Position numbers and translations under genes: made by a program. From assembly GCA_009926815.1 (NCBI GenBank), contig RFOC01000116.1, forward strand, positions 1-6,511: a DNA stretch of 6,511 nt, written 5' to 3'. Positions 1 through 6,504 of the stretch are shown piece by piece (position 1 is the first letter of the stretch; every line of letters begins with the position of its first letter). The notes beneath the pieces are model-generated. The model did no database searches. It worked only from the letters and a program-made list of their open reading frames with translations, and had not been told where the DNA came from. The DNA comes from Planctomycetota bacterium (lineage in GTDB: Bacteria > Planctomycetota > Phycisphaerae > Phycisphaerales > SM1A02).

Positions 1-1
1 C

Positions 2-235
2 CACATCGTGGCCGACGAGAGCCCGTGGGAGGACCGCGAGAAGTACCCCAAGCAGTTCGACATCGACGAACTGCGGTGCATCTACTGCGGCATGTGCGAG
101 GAAGCCTGCCCCTGCGACGCCATCGAGCTCACCCCGCACTACGAGGTGACCGGCCTGAGCCGCAACGAGCTCATCTTCGACAAGTCGAAGCTGCTGCAGG
201 TGTACGACGAGACCGTGGGCGAGAAGCCCATGTGA
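2..235 (+). CDS. nuoI: NADH-quinone oxidoreductase subunit I, C-terminal part (5' end outside window)
   Basis: This is the last 77 codons of a gene that enters from the left; the reading frame is open from position 2 to the TGA at 233-235. NuoI carries two 4Fe-4S clusters (N6a and N6b) that pass electrons from the peripheral arm of complex I toward the quinone site at the membrane. The visible part holds the second cluster motif, CIYCGMCEEACP, with cysteines encoded at 77-79, 86-88, 95-97 and 107-109. It is preceded by the segment SPWEDREKYPKQFDIDELR and followed by DAIELT and a SRNELIFDKSKLL-like tail, both typical of NuoI. An extra cysteine directly follows the CP of the motif. The GTG at 8-10 is internal to the protein and is not a likely start. 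No nuoJ or other nuo gene follows on this strand, so nuoI ends its transcript here. Another 2x[4Fe-4S] ferredoxin-like subunit, such as one from a related hydrogenase complex, is the main alternative. Confidence 0.85.
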   Translation, partial: HIVADESPWEDREKYPKQFDIDELRCIYCGMCEEACPCDAIELTPHYEVTGLSRNELIFDKSKLLQVYDETVGEKPM

Positions 236-237
236 AC

Positions 238-255
238 GACGCCCGGACGGGCGTC
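238..255. terminator. Hairpin between convergent nuoI and asmA-like genes, possible shared terminator
   Basis: GACGCCC (238-244) and GGGCGTC (249-255) form a perfect 7-bp GC-rich stem around the tetraloop GGAC. The hairpin starts two bases after the nuoI stop and covers the first two of the three bases of the convergent gene's stop codon (254-256). On the plus strand it is followed by ACTTCTTCCC, a poor U tract; on the minus strand it is followed by GTTCACATGG, with no U tract. The position fits a bidirectional terminator, but the weak tails mean it may act only as an mRNA 3'-end stabiliser or need a factor. Confidence 0.5.
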
Positions 256-3200
256 ACTTCTTCCCGCCGCCGAACAGGTCCCCGATGCCGCCCAGGGCGT
301 CGCCGACGGCCTTCTCCGCGCCCTTGCGGATTTCCTCGCCCAGTCCCTTCGGGACCTCGAATTCCGGTCGCACCGTCTCCTTCAGCTTGCCGCCATCCAG
401 TGGCCCGGTGAAGTCGATCGCCACCTGCGCGATCTCCCCCACCTTCTCGCCGTTGCTGCCAAGCGCATCGTTGAGCTTGCCCAGCAGCCCGCGAGCCCCG
501 GGAATGCCCGAGAGCAGGTTCGCCACGCTGGCCGCCGGATAGCGGATGGTGATGGGCTCGGCCATGGGCGGGGCGCTGCCCAGGTTGATGCGGGCGTCGC
601 TCAGCAGGGTCTGCTGCCAGCCGCTCTTGCCCAGCCTGCCCACCTGCACCTTGAAGTCGCGATAGGTCAGCACGCCCGCGGTCACCGAGCCGGCCAGCGG
701 CGACACCAGACCGGGCACCGTGCGACCCTTGGACGCGATGGCGAGGTCCATGAGCGCCAGGAACTGGTCGCTCTTCTCCATCTCCACCTCGCCCACCTCC
801 ACCGAGAAGGTGGTGTCGAGCGACCGCGTGTCCACCGGCACCGGCATGCGGAGCGACTGCACGGTGGCCATGATCGGCCGACCATCGGTGGTGCGCAGGT
901 CGGCGAAGAAGGGGTTGATGGGTCGCAGCACCCGCTGCCGGAAGCGATCGTCGGGCTGCAGGCTGGCCACCACCGGCGCATCCGGCGTGATGGACACGGT
1001 GCCCGACGCGAAGCGGACGCGCGGCGCCTTCACCGACAGCGTGGGGCTGCTCAGGCCGGCCTGCAGGAAATCCTCGGGACCGCTGCCCGTGCGGCCCGAC
1101 AGGTTCACGGAGAACACGGGCCCGAGCATGTCGATCAGGTAGCCATCCATGCCGCTGGCCCGATCGACCAGACCCGTGGGAAAGTCCCGCATCGAGATCA
1201 GCAGCGCCAGCCGATCGGGATCCAGCCGCACCCTGCCGTCGGGACCCATGCCCTGGGCCGCGGTCACCTGCACCTCCAGCGGCGCGGACCTCGACTGGCC
1301 CGCCGCCAGCGAACCCTTCAGGTCCAGACGAAGCTGCTCGCCGCCGCGCGAGACCAGCGCCAGGTCGGCGCCTCCGAAGGCGAGCGATGGCGTGTCCACC
1401 AGCTGCAGGGTCCACGGCTCGAGCCGCGCGGTCACATCCAGGTCCGCGCCCTTGCCCACCACTCGCACACCCCCCTGGCCATCGCCTGGCAGCGTGCAGC
1501 CGCGCACGGTCATGGCCACCTGCAGTGGCTGGCAGGACTGGATCGCCAGTCCGGGATCGGCGCTGGTCAGCAGCGACTTGACCACCTCGGCCGGGAGCCT
1601 GGCCTTGAGCTCGCCCGTGGAGATGGCCACGGCTCCATCGATGCCGCGCGTGCCCTGCGCCTGCATGGTGATGGGATCCAGGGCGGCCTGCACCGAGAAC
1701 GCCATGCCCCCGGGACCACTGCGCACCCGGGCCGCCAGCGAGCGGTCACCGGACGTGCCCACCCAGTCGGGCATCTCCTGGACGCTGCCCATCAGGGCCA
1801 GCACGCGGCGCATGTCCACCTGGGTCAGGTCCAGCGAGATCTCCTGGGTGTCCTGCTGCTGCGAGAGACCGGCCTTGAGCCGGGCCAGCGGCGCCGAGGC
1901 ATCCCTCGCCTCGGCCTGCAGCGAGAGCGTGGTGCCCGCGGCGGGAAGCAGCGGGCCATCCACGGCGGCGATGATCGACTGCACCTGGATGCCGGAAGAG
2001 AGGCCGGGGACGCGTGGACAACCCACCAGGCCCACGGTGGCCCCGACATGCCCCGACTGCTTCATGTCCTGGGGCACGGTCGCCTCGATCGACAGGGTCT
2101 TCACCTGCACGGGACCCACGCCATCGACCGCCGAGGCCATGGCCTCGACCAGCGAGGCGTTGCCACTGAAGAGCTGCGAGGGCGATGCCATGACCTTGCC
2201 CTGCACCGAGATTCCATTCGCCTGCACGGCACCGGCCTGCGGCACCTGCACCAGCGAGATGCCATCGATCGACACCGTGCCATCGAACATCGGGCCCGCC
2301 GACGGCGACACGTTGCCCTGCACCTTCAGCCCGCGCACCGACCCGCTGCCGCACGCGCCAGGCACCGGACCGAGTTCGATCGAGGTCACCGCCACGTTCA
2401 CGGGGATCGCGGCGTCGGGCTGCAGTCGCTGGCGAGGCAGTCGAACGGGACCCGCCGTCAGCTGCACGGGCATGGGCTGCACGAGCGTGACCGATCCGCG
2501 GGCCAGATCGTTCACCAGCGCCGGCTGCAGCAGCAGGCCGGCCCGGATCTCCTGCACCTGAACATCGCTCGTGTCCCACGATCCCTTCGCCGCCACGGTG
2601 CCTGCCTGCGTGTCCAGCTGGAGCTGTCCGCTGCCCTCCCCGACGCCACCGGCGAGACTGGCCCGCACGGTGGTGGTGCCCAAGCCCGCCTTCGCCAGGC
2701 GTGATCGAATCTCGGCGGGAAGGCCAGGCAGCAGGGCCGGGTCCAGCGGGCCCGCGCTCAGCGTGGCCTGCACGCGAGCTCGCGCGGGATCCAGCTTCGG
2801 ACCCAGTCCGGCAAGCTGGAGCGATGCCTGGATGGGCTGCTGCTGCACCGAGGCGTTCACGGAGAGCCCGACCGATTCAGCCAGGGCCGGGGACTGGAAC
2901 GAGACCGCCGCCGTCAGCTGCACCGGCTCGGCGGTGAGCCCCTGCACGGCCAGGGGATCCAGCGCGACGGAACCCTCGAGCGAGATGGCGGAGAGATCGA
3001 GGCCCTGAGGTCCAACCGGGGGCGTGGCGAAGCGATCCAGCTTCGCCTGCACCCGACCCGGCGCCGAGACCTGCACGCCAAGGGCGGCCAGCAGCGCCGG
3101 ATCCAGGTCGATCGAGGCGACCGCATCGCGCCCCTGCACCGCCCCCGAGGCCGCATCGACGGCGGCGCTTGCCTGCACCTGCACGCGCGAGGCGACCAGC

Positions 3201-4261
3201 CGCACCTTCGCCTCGCCGGCGCCGCCCTGGATGGAGAGATCCACGGTGGGTCCGAGGTCACGCGCAGCCACCAGGGGCGTGCCCTTGAGCCAGCGATCGA
3301 GCGCCGTCGAGGGAAGCTGACGCGCCTCGATCGAGCCCGTCCACGTGCGCGGGTCGATCGCCCACGCATCCATGGCGACGCCCGAATCGGGCCGTGTCGC
3401 CTGCAGCGAAACCTGCACGGACGCGGGCTGCCGCTCGAGCGACAATCCAGCCTGCGCCTGCACCGCGATCGGCTTGCCCGCCTCGGCCTGCACCGAGAAC
3501 GCGGCCGACTGCACCTGCACCTCGAGCCCCGCCACGGGCAGCATGAAGCCGCTCACCGAGGCCTGCACGCTGCCGACCATGCTGGCCAGGTCGGGTCGAC
3601 CCGCCTGGGAGAGGAAGTCCTGCAGCAGCACCTTGACCGTCACCTGACCGGACTGGTCACGGACCTGAGTGGCGCCGGTGAAGTCCGCCTGCAGCGGCCG
3701 ACCGCGACCCACCTCGGCGGAGCCCTTGAAGTCGCGGAGAGCCACGGCGACCCCCGCATCGTCATCGAGCTGGAGCTCGAACCGCTTCACCTCGAGCCGG
3801 ATCGGGAATGGAAGTTCAGGCGGCGCGGCCGAGGCTGCGGCCCTGGGCGGCGATGGCGATGACGATGCCTTGGGCAGGTCCGCGGCGCTCAGCGATCCAT
3901 CGGGCCTCAGTCGGGCCCGCACGGAACCCTCCACCTGCACCCGAAGCGTGTCCACGCGACCGAGCAGCAGATCGAGCAACCCGTTGTCCACCACCGCACT
4001 GGCCGCGATCGCGGTCTGCCCCGACGTGTCGCGGATGTCCAGCCCCTCGATGCGCTGCTGTCCGAACCATCCCAGCGAGAGCTGGCGAATGGATGCGGTG
4101 CCGTTGACGGCGCCGGCGATGCGTCCCTCGATCAGGCCGCGACCCAGGCTGCCCGCCAGGGTGGGCGCCAGCGTCACCAGCAGACCGAGCAGGAGGAGCA
4201 GCGTCCCGCCCGCCACAAGCGACATCCGCAGCCAGCGACGACCGGATCCGTGCGAGGGCAT
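254..4261 (-). CDS. Large membrane-anchored AsmA/TamB-like envelope protein, 1335 residues
   Basis: I recognise the architecture, not a named gene. Residues 1-13 are basic (R8, R9, R12), followed by one hydrophobic segment at about 14-36, so the protein is probably anchored in the inner membrane with the rest in the periplasm. Residues 38-125 (GRIAGAVNGTASIRQLSLGW, then GLDIRDTSG and a DGSLSAADL stretch) match the N-terminal pattern of AsmA-like proteins. A Ser/Pro/Ala-rich linker lies at about 131-152. From there to about 1290 the sequence is a long run of predicted short beta strands rich in Val-Gln, as expected of the repeating beta-groove proteins (AsmA, TamB, YhdP) thought to carry phospholipids across the periplasm. 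Residues 1110-1255 (NPFFADLRTTDG, LAGSVTAGVLTYRDFKVQVG, ITIRYPAASVANLL) resemble an AsmA C-terminal region. The tail (1304-1335) is a Lys/Glu/Gly helix ending GGGKK. There are only four cysteines (637, 748, 910, 922). The ATG lies 5 bp after the nadA stop with only a weak upstream GGTGGA, so translational coupling is likely. The lipid-transport role is inferred. Confidence 0.72.
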   Translation of the reverse strand: MPSHGSGRRWLRMSLVAGGTLLLLLGLLVTLAPTLAGSLGRGLIEGRIAGAVNGTASIRQLSLGWFGQQRIEGLDIRDTSGQTAIAASAVVDNGLLDLLLGRVDTLRVQVEGSVRARLRPDGSLSAADLPKASSSPSPPRAAASAAPPELPFPIRLEVKRFELQLDDDAGVAVALRDFKGSAEVGRGRPLQADFTGATQVRDQSGQVTVKVLLQDFLSQAGRPDLASMVGSVQASVSGFMLPVAGLEVQVQSAAFSVQAEAGKPIAVQAQAGLSLERQPASVQVSLQATRPDSGVAMDAWAIDPRTWTGSIEARQLPSTALDRWLKGTPLVAARDLGPTVDLSIQGGAGEAKVRLVASRVQVQASAAVDAASGAVQGRDAVASIDLDPALLAALGVQVSAPGRVQAKLDRFATPPVGPQGLDLSAISLEGSVALDPLAVQGLTAEPVQLTAAVSFQSPALAESVGLSVNASVQQQPIQASLQLAGLGPKLDPARARVQATLSAGPLDPALLPGLPAEIRSRLAKAGLGTTTVRASLAGGVGEGSGQLQLDTQAGTVAAKGSWDTSDVQVQEIRAGLLLQPALVNDLARGSVTLVQPMPVQLTAGPVRLPRQRLQPDAAIPVNVAVTSIELGPVPGACGSGSVRGLKVQGNVSPSAGPMFDGTVSIDGISLVQVPQAGAVQANGISVQGKVMASPSQLFSGNASLVEAMASAVDGVGPVQVKTLSIEATVPQDMKQSGHVGATVGLVGCPRVPGLSSGIQVQSIIAAVDGPLLPAAGTTLSLQAEARDASAPLARLKAGLSQQQDTQEISLDLTQVDMRRVLALMGSVQEMPDWVGTSGDRSLAARVRSGPGGMAFSVQAALDPITMQAQGTRGIDGAVAISTGELKARLPAEVVKSLLTSADPGLAIQSCQPLQVAMTVRGCTLPGDGQGGVRVVGKGADLDVTARLEPWTLQLVDTPSLAFGGADLALVSRGGEQLRLDLKGSLAAGQSRSAPLEVQVTAAQGMGPDGRVRLDPDRLALLISMRDFPTGLVDRASGMDGYLIDMLGPVFSVNLSGRTGSGPEDFLQAGLSSPTLSVKAPRVRFASGTVSITPDAPVVASLQPDDRFRQRVLRPINPFFADLRTTDGRPIMATVQSLRMPVPVDTRSLDTTFSVEVGEVEMEKSDQFLALMDLAIASKGRTVPGLVSPLAGSVTAGVLTYRDFKVQVGRLGKSGWQQTLLSDARINLGSAPPMAEPITIRYPAASVANLLSGIPGARGLLGKLNDALGSNGEKVGEIAQVAIDFTGPLDGGKLKETVRPEFEVPKGLGEEIRKGAEKAVGDALGGIGDLFGGGKK
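4154..4222 (-). other. Predicted transmembrane signal-anchor of the AsmA-like protein
   Basis: Residues 14-36 (SLVAGGTLLLLLGLLVTLAP and the following TLA) are uncharged and leucine-rich, and follow arginines 8, 9 and 12. The charge pattern predicts an N-inside anchor. A cleavable signal peptide ending near TLAG is possible, but AsmA-family proteins usually keep this helix. Confidence 0.7.
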
Positions 4262-4266
4262 GTGGG

Positions 4267-5466
4267 TCAGTCCACCATGGCGGCCGCGGGCGCGGGCGGC
4301 CGAAGCGAGAGCATGCGTTCAAGTCCGCGGCGGGCCAGCGCCGCCGCCTGCGGATGCACCTGGATGCGGTTCACCACGCGGCCCTCCGCCAGGTGGTCCA
4401 GCGTCCACAGCAGGTGCCTCTGGTCAATGCGGACCATGGTGGTGCAGAGGCACTGGCAGTCGCTCAGGATCCGTGCGTGCACGCCGCGCGCCTGGGCCTG
4501 GCGGCAGAGGCGGTCGACCAGGTGCACCTCGGTGCCGATGGTCCAGCTGCTGCCGGGGGCGGCCCGCTGCAGCCGCTCGATGATGAATTCCGTGCTGCCC
4601 ACCTCGTCGGCCAGCTCCACCACCTCCTGGCAGCATTCGGGATGCACGATCACGGTGGTGGAGGGATCCCGGTGCCGAGCCTGGGCCAGGTGCTCGGGCC
4701 GGAAGAGCTTGTGCACGCTGCAGTGACCGGCCCACAGCAGCACGGTGGCCTGACGAATGGCGTCCACGGAGAGGCCGCCGCGCGGCTTCCGCGGATTCCA
4801 CACGGCCATGTCGGCCGAGCCACCGCCACGCTCGGCGTCCAGCTCGCTTCGCAGGCCCCGAAGGCGGGCCGTGTTGCGGCCGAGGTGCTGGTCCGGCATG
4901 AAGAGCACCTGCACGCGCTCGCCGGATTCCAGCGGTCGCTCACCACCCTGCATGGCCCAGTCGAACACCTCGCGCGCGTTGCCGCTGGTGCAGCAGGCGC
5001 CGCCGCGCTCGCCCACGAAGGCCTTCACCGCCGCGCTGCTGTTGACGTAGGTGATGGGGACCACGCGCACTCGGCCGCCCGCGTGCGCCTTCGTGATCTC
5101 CTCCCAGGCGGTCAGCGCGTCGTCATGGGCCGCCATGTCGGCCATGCTGCAGCCCGCGGAGAGGTCCGGCAGGATCACCTGCACGTCGTCGGCGGTCAGG
5201 ATGTCGGCCGTCTCGGCCATGAAGTGCACGCCGCAGAACACGATGAGGCGGGCGCCGCGCTTCGGGGCCTCGGCCGCGGCCAGGCGGCTGAGCTTGAGCG
5301 AGTCGCCGATCAGGTCGGCATGCCGGATCACCTCGTCACGCTGGTAGTGATGCCCCAGGATCAGCAGTCGGTGGCCCAGTTCGCGCCGCCGCGCGGCGAT
5401 GGACTCGCCGAGCTGGTCCTCGGAAAGCTCGCGGTAGCGGGCGGGAAGTTCGGGCTGCCAGAGCAC
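4267..5466 (-). CDS. nadA: Quinolinate synthase (NadA), long form
   Basis: NadA condenses iminoaspartate with dihydroxyacetone phosphate to give quinolinate, the precursor of NAD, using a 4Fe-4S cluster bound by three cysteines. The 399-residue product has the family motifs in order: LGHHYQRDEVI (37-47), GDSLKLSR (54-61), FCGVHFMAETADIL (77-90), PDLSAGCSMAD (100-110), YVNSSAAVKA (140-149), CCTSGNA (158-164), PDQHLGRNTA (191-200), LWAGHCSVH (244-252), HPECCQEV (275-282), GSTEFII (290-296) and CQCLCTTM (337-344). The expected cluster ligands are C106, C278 and C341, all present. The stretch of about 43 residues between LGRNTA and LLWAGHC marks the longer form of the family. The start is GTG (5464-5466), since the next in-frame Met is residue 83, past the essential GHHY motif. 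No Shine-Dalgarno precedes it; a TAGAAT hexamer lies 7 bases upstream. The partner L-aspartate oxidase (nadB) is not in the window. Confidence 0.97.
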   Translation of the reverse strand: MLWQPELPARYRELSEDQLGESIAARRRELGHRLLILGHHYQRDEVIRHADLIGDSLKLSRLAAAEAPKRGARLIVFCGVHFMAETADILTADDVQVILPDLSAGCSMADMAAHDDALTAWEEITKAHAGGRVRVVPITYVNSSAAVKAFVGERGGACCTSGNAREVFDWAMQGGERPLESGERVQVLFMPDQHLGRNTARLRGLRSELDAERGGGSADMAVWNPRKPRGGLSVDAIRQATVLLWAGHCSVHKLFRPEHLAQARHRDPSTTVIVHPECCQEVVELADEVGSTEFIIERLQRAAPGSSWTIGTEVHLVDRLCRQAQARGVHARILSDCQCLCTTMVRIDQRHLLWTLDHLAEGRVVNRIQVHPQAAALARRGLERMLSLRPPAPAAAMVD

Positions 5467-5473
5467 GGGGGCG

Positions 5474-5479
5474 ATTCTA
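5474..5479 (-). promoter_or_regulatory. Putative -10 element in front of nadA
   Basis: Read on the minus strand, the hexamer is TAGAAT, one base from the TATAAT consensus, in otherwise GC-rich DNA. It ends 7 bases before the GTG start of nadA, so transcription would begin at or very near the start codon and give a leaderless mRNA. No convincing -35 is visible at 16-18 bp spacing (the 17-bp position reads CGGGTT). The 63-bp gap to ispE leaves room for this promoter. Confidence 0.45.
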
Positions 5480-5529
5480 GGCCGTTGGGCGGTGAAAACC
5501 CGCCACCCCCACGGCCCTGTTCGGGCCCC

Positions 5530-6453
5530 TCAGCAGATCGACCGGTGCTTCCAGACGGGGTCGCGGCCCTCGATGACCCGCACCGGCACCGCCGGCAGGC
5601 CCGCGTGGCGCGTCACGGCATCGGCCAGAAGCTCGCTCTCCACGGCCCCCGAGCACAGGAAGAACAGCGTGCTGCCCGAGCCCGAGACATGCACGGGCCG
5701 CTGCACCAGATCCTGCACGCCGGTCCGATCCTTGCGAAGCGCCGAGGCCACCTCGAAGGCCGGCTCGGTCAGGTCGTTGAAGGGCTCATGGTGCTCGGGC
5801 GGCGTGGCGCGCGCCGCCATGGCGTGCACGCGATCCGCCTGCAGCGAAGCGCCGGGATGAAGCGCGTCGAAGGCCCGGTACACCGGACCCGTGGGGCAGG
5901 CGGCCTCGGGCAGCACGAGCACGGCGTGGGTCTCGGCCGGAAGGGGCGCAGGCGAGAGCCGCTCACCCAGACCCTCCACCACGGCACTGCCGCCCCGCAC
6001 CAGGAAGGGCACGTCGCTGCCCAGCGGGCGCGCCATGTCCGCCAGTCGGTCGGGCCCCAGGCCCAGGTCGAAGAGCGTGTCGACCGCGCGGAGCATGGCG
6101 GCCGCGTCGCTGCTTCCACCACCCAGGCCCCCACCCACCGGGATCCGCTTCTCCAGCCGCATCTTGATCGGCAGCCGACGGCCCACGTGCGCCTCCAGGA
6201 GGCGGTGCGCGCGCACCGCCAGGTCCTTCGACACCGACCAGTCGATGTCGCGTCGGCGCCTCGCCTCGGCGTGCCACAGGATGGCGTACATGGACATGGA
6301 GTCCGGGTCGATCGCCTCCACGGTGATCTCGTCGAAGAGATCCACCGTCACCATCCAGCTGCTGATCGGATGCATGCCCGAGGCGTCCGGGGCCCCCACG
6401 GAGAGGGCCAGGTTCAGCTTGGCGGGTGCCAGGACATGGACCGTGGGGCGCAT
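5530..6453 (-). CDS. ispE: 4-diphosphocytidyl-2-C-methyl-D-erythritol kinase (IspE)
   Basis: IspE is a cytoplasmic GHMP-family kinase that phosphorylates the 2-hydroxyl of CDP-methylerythritol with ATP, in the MEP pathway to isoprenoid precursors. The 307-residue product has the usual family length and three conserved motifs: APAKLNLALSV (9-19, with K12 and N14), the ATP-binding IPVGGGLGGGSSDAA (104-118), and VSGSGSTLFFL (256-266). LGSDVPF (144-150) supplies D147, matching the catalytic aspartate known from the E. coli enzyme, and NDLTEPA (226-232) is also family-typical. The GYH motif that helps bind the cytosine ring reads GMH here (M27, H28). The ATG at 6451-6453 places the first motif at the usual distance from the N-terminus. 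No Shine-Dalgarno lies upstream; a TACCGT hexamer ends 6 bases before the ATG. It is the first of three co-directional genes. Confidence 0.95.
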   Translation of the reverse strand: MRPTVHVLAPAKLNLALSVGAPDASGMHPISSWMVTVDLFDEITVEAIDPDSMSMYAILWHAEARRRRDIDWSVSKDLAVRAHRLLEAHVGRRLPIKMRLEKRIPVGGGLGGGSSDAAAMLRAVDTLFDLGLGPDRLADMARPLGSDVPFLVRGGSAVVEGLGERLSPAPLPAETHAVLVLPEAACPTGPVYRAFDALHPGASLQADRVHAMAARATPPEHHEPFNDLTEPAFEVASALRKDRTGVQDLVQRPVHVSGSGSTLFFLCSGAVESELLADAVTRHAGLPAVPVRVIEGRDPVWKHRSIC

Positions 6454-6459
6454 GGGTGA

Positions 6460-6465
6460 ACGGTA
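6460..6465 (-). promoter_or_regulatory. Putative -10 element in front of ispE
   Basis: On the minus strand the hexamer TACCGT fits the TANNNT pattern common in high-GC bacteria and ends 6 bases before the ispE ATG. This spacing would put the transcription start at the start codon, consistent with the lack of a Shine-Dalgarno. It overlaps one arm of the inverted repeat at 6462-6491. No clear -35 is seen. Confidence 0.35.
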
Positions 6466-6491
6466 GCGGCCGCCCCGCCTTCACCGCTACC
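6462..6491. repeat. 8-bp inverted repeat upstream of ispE
   Basis: GGTAGCGG (6462-6469) and CCGCTACC (6484-6491) are perfect inverted copies separated by 14 bases. A second, overlapping inverted pair exists: GGTGAA (6455-6460) with TTCACC (6480-6485). The arms each contain most of a TANNNT hexamer pointing outward. It may be an operator for a dimeric regulator, an RNA hairpin, or a by-product of two similar -10 regions facing apart. Confidence 0.5.
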
Positions 6492-6493
6492 CT
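6488..6493 (+). promoter_or_regulatory. Putative -10 element for a divergent plus-strand gene beyond the window
   Basis: TACCCT fits TANNNT and sits in the context GCTACCCT, nearly the same as GCTACCGT on the opposite strand in front of ispE. Transcription would begin near 6500, just before the Shine-Dalgarno-like AGAGGAG at 6505-6511. The gene it would serve is outside the window, so this remains a prediction. Confidence 0.3.
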
Positions 6494-6504
6494 CGGCATT
6501 TTCC

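Noticed and set aside
171..1415. A 414-codon minus-strand frame overlapping the end of the asmA-like gene and nuoI.
   Set aside because: Gly/Arg/Ala-rich out-of-frame reading that runs antisense into nuoI; no motifs.
1149..2561. A 470-codon open frame on the plus strand inside the asmA-like gene.
   Set aside because: Ser/Thr/Arg/Pro-rich product without recognisable domains, opposite a gene with an anchor helix and AsmA-type motifs; a GC-driven shadow frame.
3846..3866. A GATGGC/GATGAC-like short tandem repeat.
   Set aside because: It encodes the Ser/Pro linker of the AsmA-like protein (around residues 132-139) and is too short and imperfect to call a microsatellite.
644..3940. The recurring hexamer CTGCAC as a possible DNA signal such as an uptake or chromosome-organising motif.
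   Set aside because: Almost every copy is in frame and encodes Val-Gln on the minus strand with the preferred GTG and CAG codons, so protein composition explains it.
5488..5527. Small inverted repeats (GGCCC/GGGCC around TGTTC, and GGCGG/CCGCC around TGAAAAC) after the ispE stop as a terminator.
   Set aside because: Stems are only 5 bp, and the one T run (TTTT on the minus strand) lies in the loop of the second, not after a stem. In GC-rich DNA such pairs are expected by chance.
4354..6459. A 701-codon open frame on the plus strand, antisense to nadA and ispE and crossing their intergenic gap.
   Set aside because: Its product is a monotonous His/Gly/Arg/Ala/Gln mixture with no family motif, while the opposite strand encodes two complete conserved enzymes. 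Long antisense frames are expected where third codon positions are nearly all G or C.
5963..6499. A 178-codon minus-strand frame that starts upstream of ispE.
   Set aside because: It overlaps ispE in another frame, is Gly/Ala/Arg/Pro-rich and has no motifs; ispE itself is intact.
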